62,700 bases of DNA, from assembly GCA_905233745.1 (NCBI GenBank), contig CAJODA010000004.1, positions 1 to 62,700 of the forward strand, written 5' to 3'. The notes under the pieces are model-generated. The model ran no database searches and was not told the DNA's origin. It worked only from the letters and a program-made list of their open reading frames with translations. This DNA is from an uncultured Bacteroidales bacterium (GTDB lineage: Bacteria > Bacteroidota > Bacteroidia > Bacteroidales > WCHB1-69). The translations under genes and the position numbers were made by a program. This document shows positions 18,684 to 27,527 of the stretch, in pieces (the first letter of the stretch is position 1; the number at the start of each line of letters is the position of its first letter).

Positions 18684-20885
18684 ATGAGAAGACCCCGGCA
18701 TATCTTGTCCACCTTCTGCTGTCTGTGCCTCATCTTGGTAACCCAGGCACAGCACACGACCGATGATTTCAGTTTTTTCCGTCCCCAAAACCCACCCTGT
18801 GTCATTAGTGGCGATACCCTTCTAATGCCCTGGGCCGGTGGGTTCAACGCCCCGCACTTCTCGGAAACAGACTTGGACATGGATGGTGTCAAGGACCTCT
18901 TCGCCTTTGACAAACACGGCAACCGCGTGCTCACCTTTTTGCGCCGCGGCAACCATTATGTATATGCCCCGCAATATGCACGCCTGTTCCCCGAATTGCA
19001 CGACTGGGCATTCCTCAAGGACTACAACAATGACGGCAAGCCCGACATCTTCACCTACGGTCTGGCAGGAGTGCGCGTGTTCAAGAACATCTCCGACAGA
19101 CAGCCAGCCTTCCAGCTGGTTACCGAACAGTTGCAGGCATACTATTACAACGGCTATGTCAACATCTTTGTCTCTCCCGACGACTACCTGATTGTGGAAG
19201 ACTTCGACCATGACGGGCACCTCGACATACTGAACTTCTGGGTGCTCGGAAAATATGTACACCACCTGCGGAACTACAGCAACGACCCGGAGCAGTTCGA
19301 CTTCCGCCTGGAGTCGGAATGTTGGGGGCACTTTGAGGAGGCCGCCGACAACAACACCATCACCCTGAATTCCGACTGCAACAATAAAGGCGGTGGCGAT
19401 GGGCAAACCCGTCACACAGGTTCTTCCATGCTGCTGCACGATTTCGACAGCAACGGTCTTCCCGACATCCTTATCGGAGACATAGACTACCCGAACCTTA
19501 TTGCGCTCTATAACCACGGGAGTGTCCGGGAGGCACGCATGACGATTCAGGAGACGGCATTCCCTGCCGGTTCTCCGGTGCACCTCTACTCCATGCCCGC
19601 CCCCGCCCTTGTGCATTTACCGGGGAACGACATCCCCGCCCTACTGGTGTCACCATCCGACCCATCATTGAACAAATCCCAGGACCTCAACTGCGTATGG
19701 CGCTATGACTACGACACCCTGCTGCGGCAATACACCCTCACCAACACCGCATTCCTTCAAGAGGAGATGATAGACGTTGGCAGCGGCTGCCGCCCAGTAC
19801 TCTTTGATTGGAACGGTGACGGCCTGGTGGACCTCTTCCTAGCCAACTACGGCAGCTTCGACAGCGCACAGTACTCCAACGGATTTCTCACCTCCCACTA
19901 CTCCTCTTCCATTCAATACTACCAAAACACAGGCTCAGCCACTCAACCGACATTCCGGCTGCAGGATCCTGACTTCGGCCATCTGAAAGCGCTCAACTAC
20001 CAAGCGTTACATCCTACTTTCGGCGACTTTGACGGGAATGGGTCCACGGATATGCTCTGCGGCCATGAGGATGGCACGCTACTGCTGGTCCCCCACCAAA
20101 GGCTCACCACAGGAGTGGGAGAAATCACCCGGAACTTCCAAGGCATTGACGTGGGCAAGCACAGCACCCCCACCCTCTTTGATCTGGACCACGACGGCCG
20201 CGAGGACCTCATCATCGGCAACCAGCGCGGGCTGCTGAGCTATTATCGTAACATCGGCACCAGCGGACATACTGACTTTGAACACGTCACTGACACACTC
20301 GGCGGTGTCGATGTGCGCAATTTCGAGCAATCCTATTTCGGTTACAGCGTGCCTTGTTTTCACCGCGATTCGCTGAACGGAACCGTGCTGTTCTGTGGTA
20401 GCGAGCAGGGCCGCATTTTCTACTATAAGGATATTGACGACAATCTTCCGGGGGCCTTCAGTGCTAGCGGTTGCGTTTGGGAGAGCGAGAACGCCGAATG
20501 CCAATACTGCGCCATACCGCTGCGGGAGGGCCGGCGCGTCGGTGCCGCCATCGCCAACCTTGATTGCGATGCCTACCCCGACCTCATCGTGGGCAACTAC
20601 GCTGGCGGAGCCGTTTTCCTCCAAGGACGCACCCCGGCCACTCACGAGGTGGCAACCCGCACCCCCGAACAAACCAACCTACGCGTGCACCCCAACCCCA
20701 CCACAGGCACGATATATGTGGACAGCGACAACCCCATCCCCTGCATCGATCTATACGACCTGACAGGGAGACTACTGTTCCGAAGCAACAACCCGGTCCT
20801 TGATCTCCACACCCTGCCCGACGGGCTCTACATACTCAACATCGACCACCATTCACGGGTGAAAGTGGTCAAAACTTCAAGATAG
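18684..20885 (+). CDS. VCBS/FG-GAP repeat secreted protein with T9SS type A sorting domain
   Basis: Repeated D.DxDGxxD motifs (DLDMDGVKDLF, DYNNDGKPDIF, DFDHDGHLDIL, DWNGDGLVDLF); C-terminal VHPNPTTGTIYV...DLTGRLL...LPDGLYIL. Confidence 0.88.
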   Translation: MRRPRHILSTFCCLCLILVTQAQHTTDDFSFFRPQNPPCVISGDTLLMPWAGGFNAPHFSETDLDMDGVKDLFAFDKHGNRVLTFLRRGNHYVYAPQYARLFPELHDWAFLKDYNNDGKPDIFTYGLAGVRVFKNISDRQPAFQLVTEQLQAYYYNGYVNIFVSPDDYLIVEDFDHDGHLDILNFWVLGKYVHHLRNYSNDPEQFDFRLESECWGHFEEAADNNTITLNSDCNNKGGGDGQTRHTGSSMLLHDFDSNGLPDILIGDIDYPNLIALYNHGSVREARMTIQETAFPAGSPVHLYSMPAPALVHLPGNDIPALLVSPSDPSLNKSQDLNCVWRYDYDTLLRQYTLTNTAFLQEEMIDVGSGCRPVLFDWNGDGLVDLFLANYGSFDSAQYSNGFLTSHYSSSIQYYQNTGSATQPTFRLQDPDFGHLKALNYQALHPTFGDFDGNGSTDMLCGHEDGTLLLVPHQRLTTGVGEITRNFQGIDVGKHSTPTLFDLDHDGREDLIIGNQRGLLSYYRNIGTSGHTDFEHVTDTLGGVDVRNFEQSYFGYSVPCFHRDSLNGTVLFCGSEQGRIFYYKDIDDNLPGAFSASGCVWESENAECQYCAIPLREGRRVGAAIANLDCDAYPDLIVGNYAGGAVFLQGRTPATHEVATRTPEQTNLRVHPNPTTGTIYVDSDNPIPCIDLYDLTGRLLFRSNNPVLDLHTLPDGLYILNIDHHSRVKVVKTSR

Positions 20886-20896
20886 CACACCTGACT

Positions 20897-21367
20897 ATGA
20901 TCATTTTCCACAACAACAAACCTATTGAGTTCCAAACCGAAGAGGCGTTTCTGCAATTTGCCCGGGACTTCCGTATCATCCATGCGGCAGGCGGCATCGT
21001 ACAAAACGAGCAACAAGAGATATTGATGATATTCCGCCTTGAGAAATGGGACTTCCCCAAAGGCAAGGTAGAAGAGGGCGAGCAGTACGCGGAAGCTGCT
21101 GTCAGGGAGGTGCAAGAGGAGACCGGCCTGCAGGGTGTCACACTTGGCACAATGCTGCCTAGCACTTTCCACACCTATGAGCTCCACGGAGAGCCCATCC
21201 TCAAGGAGACGCACTGGTACAACATGCGTGCGCCGAAGCAACCCCTCACGCCTCAAACTATCGAAGACATCAGCCAAGCCGTCTGGGTCTCCCGCAACCA
21301 AGTAACCGCCAACCTAAAGCACTCATACCCCTCTCTCGCCGCCCTGTGGGAAGCGTGGGGTGAGTGA
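20897..21367 (+). CDS. NUDIX hydrolase
   Basis: Nudix box GKVEEGEQYAEAAVREVQEETGL. Confidence 0.93.
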   Translation: MIIFHNNKPIEFQTEEAFLQFARDFRIIHAAGGIVQNEQQEILMIFRLEKWDFPKGKVEEGEQYAEAAVREVQEETGLQGVTLGTMLPSTFHTYELHGEPILKETHWYNMRAPKQPLTPQTIEDISQAVWVSRNQVTANLKHSYPSLAALWEAWGE

Positions 21368-21385
21368 AGTTTGAATACCAAAAAC

Positions 21386-22765
21386 ATGTTCCGTATTATT
21401 CAAATCCTGTTGCTCTCCCTGTTTTGTTGCTGTGCTTCGGCGCAGAACATCTCCGGCTATTGGGAGGGCGTGTTGCACATCACCAAACGCGACTCTCTCA
21501 CCATCGGCATGCTGGTGGAACGGAGGGGCGACTCCATGTCCGTTGTGATCGACAGTCCCGACCAGTACTACAACGACATCGCCACCAGTGAACATACATG
21601 GAGCGACAGTGTCCTGACATGGAGCGTCAGCAGCCTCGGAGCCTCTTTCAACGGCAGACTCTCTGAAGACGGGCAGCACATTGAGGGCAAGTTCCGTCAG
21701 GGAAAATCATTCCCGCTGACATTGGAGCGCGGGCACGAGCGGCGCACCTTGAACCGTCCGCAAACTCCGCATCCCCCCTACCCTTATACAGAAGAGGACA
21801 TCCGCATCTACGACCGGGAGAGCCGGTACAGCCTCATCAACGGCACACTCACCATGCCCGCGGAAACGCCCAAGGCCCTCGTCATCCTCATCACCGGATC
21901 GGGCTGGCAGGACCGCGACGAGACCCTCATGGGGCATAAGCCGTTTCTGGTGATTGCCGACCACCTCACGCGACAAGGATATGCCGTGTTCCGCTATGAT
22001 GACTTTCCGAAAGCCGTTTTCAACAAATCCACCACCTACGATTTCGCCGATGGGGTCACCTTGATTCTAGACTCCCTAAAGCGCCGAAGCGAACTGGCTG
22101 CTCTGCGCACCGGTTTGCTAGGGCACAGTGAAGGCAGTTTGGTGGCTGCAATCGTAGCCGCCCGTGACCCGCGCGTGCAGTTCATCGTCACGCTCGGCGG
22201 CGTGGCCCAGAAGTGCACCGATGTGCTCCTATACCAGCTTCGCGTCATTAGCGAGGCGGAGAGCAAACTGAGCCAACAGGAGATTGACAACTCTGTGGCC
22301 ATCTCGGCCCGCTTGTATCAGGCACTGGACAAGGCCAAAAACGAAAAGCAGGCTGTGCGCATCCTGAACGACGCCTGGCAACAGATCTCGGACCGGCTCA
22401 CCCCGGAAGAGCAGGAGCGCTATGGCATGAATCCCGAAAACAAAGCCGCCTCGATCATGCAGATGTGCTCCCCATGGTTCTTTGCCTTCATCCACTTCAA
22501 TCCCAAAGGTTACCTCCGCAAAGTGAAATGCCCATTTCTGGCCCTTGGGGGAGAAAAGGATCTGCAAGTGGATGCCGTGGCCAACAACCTGCTGTTCGAG
22601 AAGTACCTTCCAAAGAACCCGAAGCACCGGTTTCTTGTCATCCCACAAGCAAACCACATGCTGCAAACCTGCACCATCGGCACCCCTGACGAATATGGCA
22701 AGATAGAGGAAACCATCAAACCTGAAGTATTGGAAATCATCACGGAATGGATAAAAGGACTATAG
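21386..22765 (+). CDS. Secreted alpha/beta hydrolase
   Basis: Signal peptide; LITGSGWQDRDE; GHSEGS nucleophile elbow; C-terminal NHMLQ histidine. Confidence 0.85.
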   Translation: MFRIIQILLLSLFCCCASAQNISGYWEGVLHITKRDSLTIGMLVERRGDSMSVVIDSPDQYYNDIATSEHTWSDSVLTWSVSSLGASFNGRLSEDGQHIEGKFRQGKSFPLTLERGHERRTLNRPQTPHPPYPYTEEDIRIYDRESRYSLINGTLTMPAETPKALVILITGSGWQDRDETLMGHKPFLVIADHLTRQGYAVFRYDDFPKAVFNKSTTYDFADGVTLILDSLKRRSELAALRTGLLGHSEGSLVAAIVAARDPRVQFIVTLGGVAQKCTDVLLYQLRVISEAESKLSQQEIDNSVAISARLYQALDKAKNEKQAVRILNDAWQQISDRLTPEEQERYGMNPENKAASIMQMCSPWFFAFIHFNPKGYLRKVKCPFLALGGEKDLQVDAVANNLLFEKYLPKNPKHRFLVIPQANHMLQTCTIGTPDEYGKIEETIKPEVLEIITEWIKGL

Positions 22766-22839
22766 GCCAAAGATTGGATCCCCGTTCATTTTTCATCTTA
22801 TTTACACATTTTTTAACATTCATCGTATTAAAAAAAACA

Positions 22840-22847
22840 TACTTTTG
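22840..22847 (+). promoter_or_regulatory. -7 box TACTTTTG
   Basis: TAnnTTTG upstream of CDS 22889. Confidence 0.5.
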
Positions 22848-22888
22848 CGGCCTAATTCACAAAAAGAACAAATTAAACACAAAAAAAA

Positions 22889-23413
22889 ATGAAGAAAGTA
22901 CTGATTCTGATGGCAGCAGCTTGCTGTCTGACATTCACCGCCTGCAACAACAACAAACCGGCCGAACAGCCGAAAGAATGCACCGAAATGCAAGGCGAAG
23001 ACCATCCCTGCTGCAAGGACATGACCCCGGAGCAGAAAGCCGAAATGGAAGCTTGTAAGAAAGCTGCCGAAGACTGGGAGAACTGGGAGAACATCACAGA
23101 GGAGCGCAGAGTGGAACTGCTCAACGACCGCAAGGCCAAATATGACGAGATGCAGGCCATGAAGAAAGCCCAGGAGGAGAAGAAAGCCAAATTCGAGGCT
23201 GCCATGAACAACTGGGACAAACTCACCACCGCCGAGAAAAAGGCCGCTTTCGATGAGATGGGCTGCTGCGGAGGTTGCAAGAAAGGCGAGGGCAAATGCT
23301 GCAAAGGCGGCGACAAGCCCGGTTGTCACAAAGAGGGTAAAGCTTGCGACAAAGAGCACAAATGTGCCAAGGAGAAAGGATGTGCCAAAGAGAAAGAATG
23401 CCCCAAGCACTAA
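22889..23413 (+). CDS. Lipoprotein with Cys/Lys/Glu-rich metallothionein-like C-terminus
   Basis: Signal peptide, lipobox TFTAC; 10 Cys in the last ~50 residues (GCCGGCKKGEGKCCKGG...ECPKH). Confidence 0.75.
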   Translation: MKKVLILMAAACCLTFTACNNNKPAEQPKECTEMQGEDHPCCKDMTPEQKAEMEACKKAAEDWENWENITEERRVELLNDRKAKYDEMQAMKKAQEEKKAKFEAAMNNWDKLTTAEKKAAFDEMGCCGGCKKGEGKCCKGGDKPGCHKEGKACDKEHKCAKEKGCAKEKECPKH

Positions 23414-23459
23414 AATCGGTTTGGTTGCCCAAGCAATCAAATTCACGAATAAGAAAAAG

Positions 23460-23489
23460 CACCCGTGTTGAAAGCATGGGTGTTTTTTT
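23460..23489 (+). terminator. Rho-independent terminator
   Basis: CACCCGTG-TTGAAAG-CATGGGTG-TTTTTTT. Confidence 0.75.
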
Positions 23490-23526
23490 ATTTGTAAGAA
23501 ACCGTTTTACAGTATTCCCTTACTTA

Positions 23527-23838
23527 TTACCGCTTGGCGATACGGCGGACTGGAATGCCAACAACCAAGAGAATCACAACACTACTGAGAATCTGCAAAA
23601 AGAACATGGCCGCTTCGCTGGTGATATACGGCGACAGCCATTTCTCCGTCAAATCTATGACAGGCACCACTATAAGACCGATAGAGAGACCGCCAATGAT
23701 TTCTGTGAGGTATGCTTTTTTGCGGACCTCTTTTTCTTCTTTCTGAAGTTTATCTTTGCGGACTTCGACATAGACAGAATAGGCATAGCCCACAAATCCT
23801 ATCAACAGCAGGACAATGTAAACAACTGTTTTCCACAT
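23527..23838 (-). CDS. Small two- to three-TM membrane protein
   Basis: Hydrophobic segments TVVYIVLLLIGFVGYAYSVYV, GLSIGLIVVPVIDL, ILSSVVILLVVGIPV. Confidence 0.6.
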   Translation of the reverse strand: MWKTVVYIVLLLIGFVGYAYSVYVEVRKDKLQKEEKEVRKKAYLTEIIGGLSIGLIVVPVIDLTEKWLSPYITSEAAMFFLQILSSVVILLVVGIPVRRIAKR

Positions 23839-23960
23839 AACTATTATCTATTATCTATTAACTCTCAACTCTCAACCATTATCTTCCCCCGCCCTGTTCC
23901 CAATCTCCGCCACATAAAGAAATGCCGTTCTGTTTTCGGCATGATCGGAAATTTGCCCTT

Positions 23961-23988
23961 GTAGAGACGTGGCATGCCGCGTCTCTAC
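23961..23988. repeat. 28-nt near-perfect palindrome gtagagacgtggcatgccgcgtctctac
   Basis: Self-complementary apart from one symmetric mismatch pair; followed by half-site tgcaacgtgtctc. Confidence 0.85.
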
Positions 23989-24417
23989 GGTGCAACGTGT
24001 CTCGGATTTTCGGGGACAAAGGTACATCTTTTTTAGTTATCAGTGAACGAGTTTCGATGGCAAAAATACACTTTTTCCAACGAATAATTACTGCTTAGTC
24101 GCACTTTTTCCAACGAAAGATTAATGTTTCACTCCAAGCATTGAGAATTTGCAAAATATTCTGCGGCAATTTGCGCGTTCTGCGGGAGAATAAACTCAGT
24201 AGATCACCATGACCAGATGTGTATGTCGGTGGTGATGCATAGCTGGATTAATATCAGGTGCGAAAATACAAAATATTCTTCTCCGCATATCTGGCTTTTA
24301 GCTTTCAGGTACGAATCACAGACAAAAGCTAACAGCCAATAGCCAAAGTCATGCTTGTAGGGTAGAACCATATTTAAAAAAAATTCTTTCCACATCTCGT
24401 ATCTCATTTATTTCTAA

Positions 24418-24425
24418 TATTTTTG
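24418..24425 (+). promoter_or_regulatory. -7 box TATTTTTG before the AbiE pair
   Basis: TAnnTTTG followed by repeated GTTTGTTCAAAAA sites. Confidence 0.5.
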
Positions 24426-24431
24426 CCGCGT

Positions 24432-24470
24432 GTTTGTTCAAAAATAGAAGTTTGTTCAAAAAAATTGAAC
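24432..24470 (+). promoter_or_regulatory. Operator-like direct repeats (GTTTGTTCAAAAA x2) and dyad GTTCAA-N5-TTGAAC
   Basis: 24432-24444 and 24450-24462 direct repeat; perfect inverted repeat at 24454-24470. Confidence 0.6.
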
Positions 24471-24475
24471 ATCGC

Positions 24476-25075
24476 ATGAAAAATGAAAAAAAAGACAATA
24501 TGCAAAAGACAGAATTATTGATCACCTTTTATCTCTTGCGATCGAAAGAGAATGTGAACCGGACGATACGGGAAATTGCCGCTGAAACGGGTGTCTCGGT
24601 TGGGTCTGTACATGGTGTGCTCAAAAAATTGACAGAGCAAGGGTATATCGTGGAATCTGGCGACCGTCGCATCTTGCGCAAACGAGCAAATCTGATTGAA
24701 CGTTGGGCACATGGATATGCAGACGGACTGAAAAACAAGCTGTTAATCAACCGATTCACCTTTCTGACACCACAAGTCAGGGAACAGTGGCAAGACATCG
24801 TGCTGCCATCAAGCTGTCATTGGGGTGGCGAGCCCGCAGCTGCATTATTAGATGCTTACATACAACCGGGGAAATGGGAAGTCTATGTACCCGACAATGC
24901 CAATGCATTGATTATTACGGGAAGAATGATTCCAGCTCCTCAAGGAGAAATTTATGTTCACAAACAATTTTGGCCGGGCAATGAGATGCCGTTGTTGGTG
25001 GTCTATGCCGACCTGCTGGCAACTGGGGATGACCGCTGCCGTGAGGCCGCCGAACGTTTAAAAACGCAGCTGTAA
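24476..25075 (+). CDS. Type IV TA system AbiEi-family antitoxin / wHTH regulator
   Basis: N-terminal winged HTH (TIREIAAETGVSVGSVHGVLKKLTEQGYI); directly followed by NTase toxin. Confidence 0.8.
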   Translation: MKNEKKDNMQKTELLITFYLLRSKENVNRTIREIAAETGVSVGSVHGVLKKLTEQGYIVESGDRRILRKRANLIERWAHGYADGLKNKLLINRFTFLTPQVREQWQDIVLPSSCHWGGEPAAALLDAYIQPGKWEVYVPDNANALIITGRMIPAPQGEIYVHKQFWPGNEMPLLVVYADLLATGDDRCREAAERLKTQL

Positions 25076-25076
25076 A

Positions 25077-25979
25077 ATGGAATATCATATTCATAAAACG
25101 GACTTGCAGAACCGGTTGCTTGCAGATACCTTGCAGGCATTGGCCGAATGTTACGCAAAGATGGGAATGGAATTGTATGTGGTGGGTGCAGCAGCACGTG
25201 ACATCACTATGCATTTGCATAACATACAAAACGTTCCACGTCGCACGCTGGATTTGGATGTCGCAGTAGCCTTGAAAAATTGGGAGCAATACAGTCAGCT
25301 GTCAGACATGCTTTTGCAACGCGATTTTGTGAAAGCACCTGAAAAGCAATGCTTTTATTACGAAGGTATTAAACCATACAAATATGAGGTGGATATAGTC
25401 CCTTTCGGGATGATTGCTGAACAAGAGGTGGTAGCTTGGCCACCTGACGACTCGCCTATAATGTCAGTCCGTTGTTTCAATGATGTAATGCAATATGCTG
25501 ACACAATATGTGTTGAAAACATCTTCTCCTTTAAGATTGCTTCTTTGAGCGGACAGTTCCTGATCAAACTTGACACTTGGTCAGACCGTCACACATCAAC
25601 GAAAAAAGATGCTGCGGACATGGTCTTCTTCCTACAAAACACATATGTGGCGTACGCTTTAGCGCGACCTGAAATACCGCCTGAGATAGATGTAGATGCC
25701 AACCGATTTGACGTGATGGTGGCAGGGGCCGAATGGATAGCCTCCGACCTGAAACAGATGCTCACGACTGAGCATCGGCTTTTTTATGCGAACCTATTTC
25801 ATGAAGAGGTGAGCAAAGGAGAAGAAAGTGCATTGCTGAACGACCTGCTTGACATGTCAAGCACCAAATACTACGACCTGTTCCGCCGCGCCTTGCAGCG
25901 AATGGCGGAAATACTAAACACTTCCCCATTCTTCCCAGCCACACATCCATGCGCCCACATTCTCAACCCTAAACTCTAA
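25077..25979 (+). CDS. AbiEii/AbiGii-family nucleotidyltransferase toxin
   Basis: VVGAAARDITMHL...RTLDLDVAV NTase core, SFKIASLSGQFLIKLDTWSDR...KKDAADM. Confidence 0.85.
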   Translation: MEYHIHKTDLQNRLLADTLQALAECYAKMGMELYVVGAAARDITMHLHNIQNVPRRTLDLDVAVALKNWEQYSQLSDMLLQRDFVKAPEKQCFYYEGIKPYKYEVDIVPFGMIAEQEVVAWPPDDSPIMSVRCFNDVMQYADTICVENIFSFKIASLSGQFLIKLDTWSDRHTSTKKDAADMVFFLQNTYVAYALARPEIPPEIDVDANRFDVMVAGAEWIASDLKQMLTTEHRLFYANLFHEEVSKGEESALLNDLLDMSSTKYYDLFRRALQRMAEILNTSPFFPATHPCAHILNPKL

Positions 25980-25983
25980 ACTA

Positions 25984-26402
25984 TTATCTCTCCACTATCA
26001 CCGCCGCTCCCCCTCCTGGGGGCCAATTCCACACTCAACTTGCCCTCGTCAGGCACGGAAATCGTTTTCTTCTGGTAGTCAACGCCTTTGCGGTGCGCGT
26101 TGTGAACATCCACAAACATCGTCACCGCGCCGGAGGTGATGCCCATGTCCTTAAGGTCAATCTCAATAGTACGGGCGTTCCAGTCGGTGATAGGCTCCTT
26201 GAAGGCGGTCTCGAAGCGGTAGGCCACGCCGGAGTTGTACACGCAGAACACAACGCTATAGCCCGCTTTATACTGGAGATACAGCTCATTATACTGTTCG
26301 TGAATGGTGTCCTTGCGGTACAGCGGGGTTTCTGGTTTGGGTAGTCTGCGACAAAATGGACAATCCGCAGACAAGGAGAAATATGACAAGGAGGTTTTTC
26401 AT
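25984..26402 (-). pseudogene. Degraded GH97 (SusB-like) glycoside hydrolase remnant
   Basis: Signal peptide MKNLLVIFLLVCGLSILSQ in one frame, YNELYLQYKAGYSVVFCVYNSGVAYRFET joined to WNARTIEIDLKDMG...KLSVELAP in a second, GGGAAVIVER-stop in a third; catalytic core missing. Confidence 0.8.
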
Positions 26403-26470
26403 GAGTGTAGCGTTTTGAAAACTACTGCAAAAACACAAAAAAATCCCCCCCCACCAGTGTAACCTTTTGT

Positions 26471-26478
26471 TATTTTTG
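26471..26478 (+). promoter_or_regulatory. -7 box TATTTTTG
   Basis: TAnnTTTG upstream of CDS 26505. Confidence 0.5.
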
Positions 26479-26504
26479 CGTCATCACTATGTAATAGGAA
26501 AAAA

Positions 26505-27527
26505 ATGGAGAATGCTGAATTTTGGGAAAGGATGTATGTGGCCAACATTGGCAAGATGATCGGGCTTTGTCACCGCTATGTCAATGACTTATCGTTGGCG
26601 GAGGATTTAGCGCACGAAGCGTTTCTCAAGGCGATTGAGCGTGCCGACACCTTCCGTGCAACAGGCAATTTCGAGGCCTGGCTCATGCGTATCACCGTGA
26701 ACCACACCATCCAGCACCTGCGAAAGAGAATTGATATGGTGCCGGTTGAGGACGAGGAGACGCCCGATGTTGCCACTGAGGAAACCCCGGTTTTAGGAAT
26801 GGACTTTACTCAAGAGGAATTGCTTCAGACAGTGCAACAACTGCCAGTCCGGGAGCGTACTGTTTTCAATCTCTATGCCATTGACAAACAGTCACACGCC
26901 TACATTGCCGACCTGCTGAATATCTCCATCGCAAGTTCCAAAGAGACGCTGTATCGGGCCCGTAAGCGATTGCGACAGTCGCTCAATCAGATGGCTCAAA
27001 AGCAAGAAAAACGAAAAAAGGGAGTTTTTGTCATGATACTGCTATCATTTTTACATCATTCCGAGGCCGCTCGCACCGACCGGATGTTCCGAAACGGGCT
27101 CTCCTCTTTGGAGTATGCACCGGCGAAACCGTTCTCAACTGTCCAGATACGGCAGGCGGCGGCAGAGGCCCCGTCCAGTTCCGGCGTGTTTGTGGCGACA
27201 CACCGTGCGGCATTAGCCACCGCCACCATTGCGGGGGTTGTCGGCGGAGTCTGCATCTGGCAAGTTGCCCGTACTGCGTTGGCCAACAATCCGTTGCAAG
27301 ATCCGATTCCAACATCCGAATCGTCTGTTTCTATTCCTGTTGACAGTATTGGCGAGAAAAAAATATCTGTTGAGACACATGAAGCGAACATGGCATTGGA
27401 AAACCGCGAGGCGCAAAGCAACACCAAAATCATCATCGTTACCAAAGAAGTTGTGGTGAACGACACGGTTTTTATCCGTGACACCGCCATCGTGAAAGAC
27501 ACGCTCTATTTAATGGAAAAGCCATGA
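26505..27527 (+). CDS. ECF sigma-70 family factor with fused TM segment and extracytoplasmic tail
   Basis: Sigma2 (YVNDLSLAEDLAHEAFLKAIERAD) and sigma4 (LPVRERTVFNLYAIDKQSHAYIADLLNISIASSKETLYRARKRL); TM ALATATIAGVVGGVCIWQVA; tail DTVFIRDTAIVKDTLYL. Confidence 0.85.
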   Translation: MENAEFWERMYVANIGKMIGLCHRYVNDLSLAEDLAHEAFLKAIERADTFRATGNFEAWLMRITVNHTIQHLRKRIDMVPVEDEETPDVATEETPVLGMDFTQEELLQTVQQLPVRERTVFNLYAIDKQSHAYIADLLNISIASSKETLYRARKRLRQSLNQMAQKQEKRKKGVFVMILLSFLHHSEAARTDRMFRNGLSSLEYAPAKPFSTVQIRQAAAEAPSSSGVFVATHRAALATATIAGVVGGVCIWQVARTALANNPLQDPIPTSESSVSIPVDSIGEKKISVETHEANMALENREAQSNTKIIIVTKEVVVNDTVFIRDTAIVKDTLYLMEKP

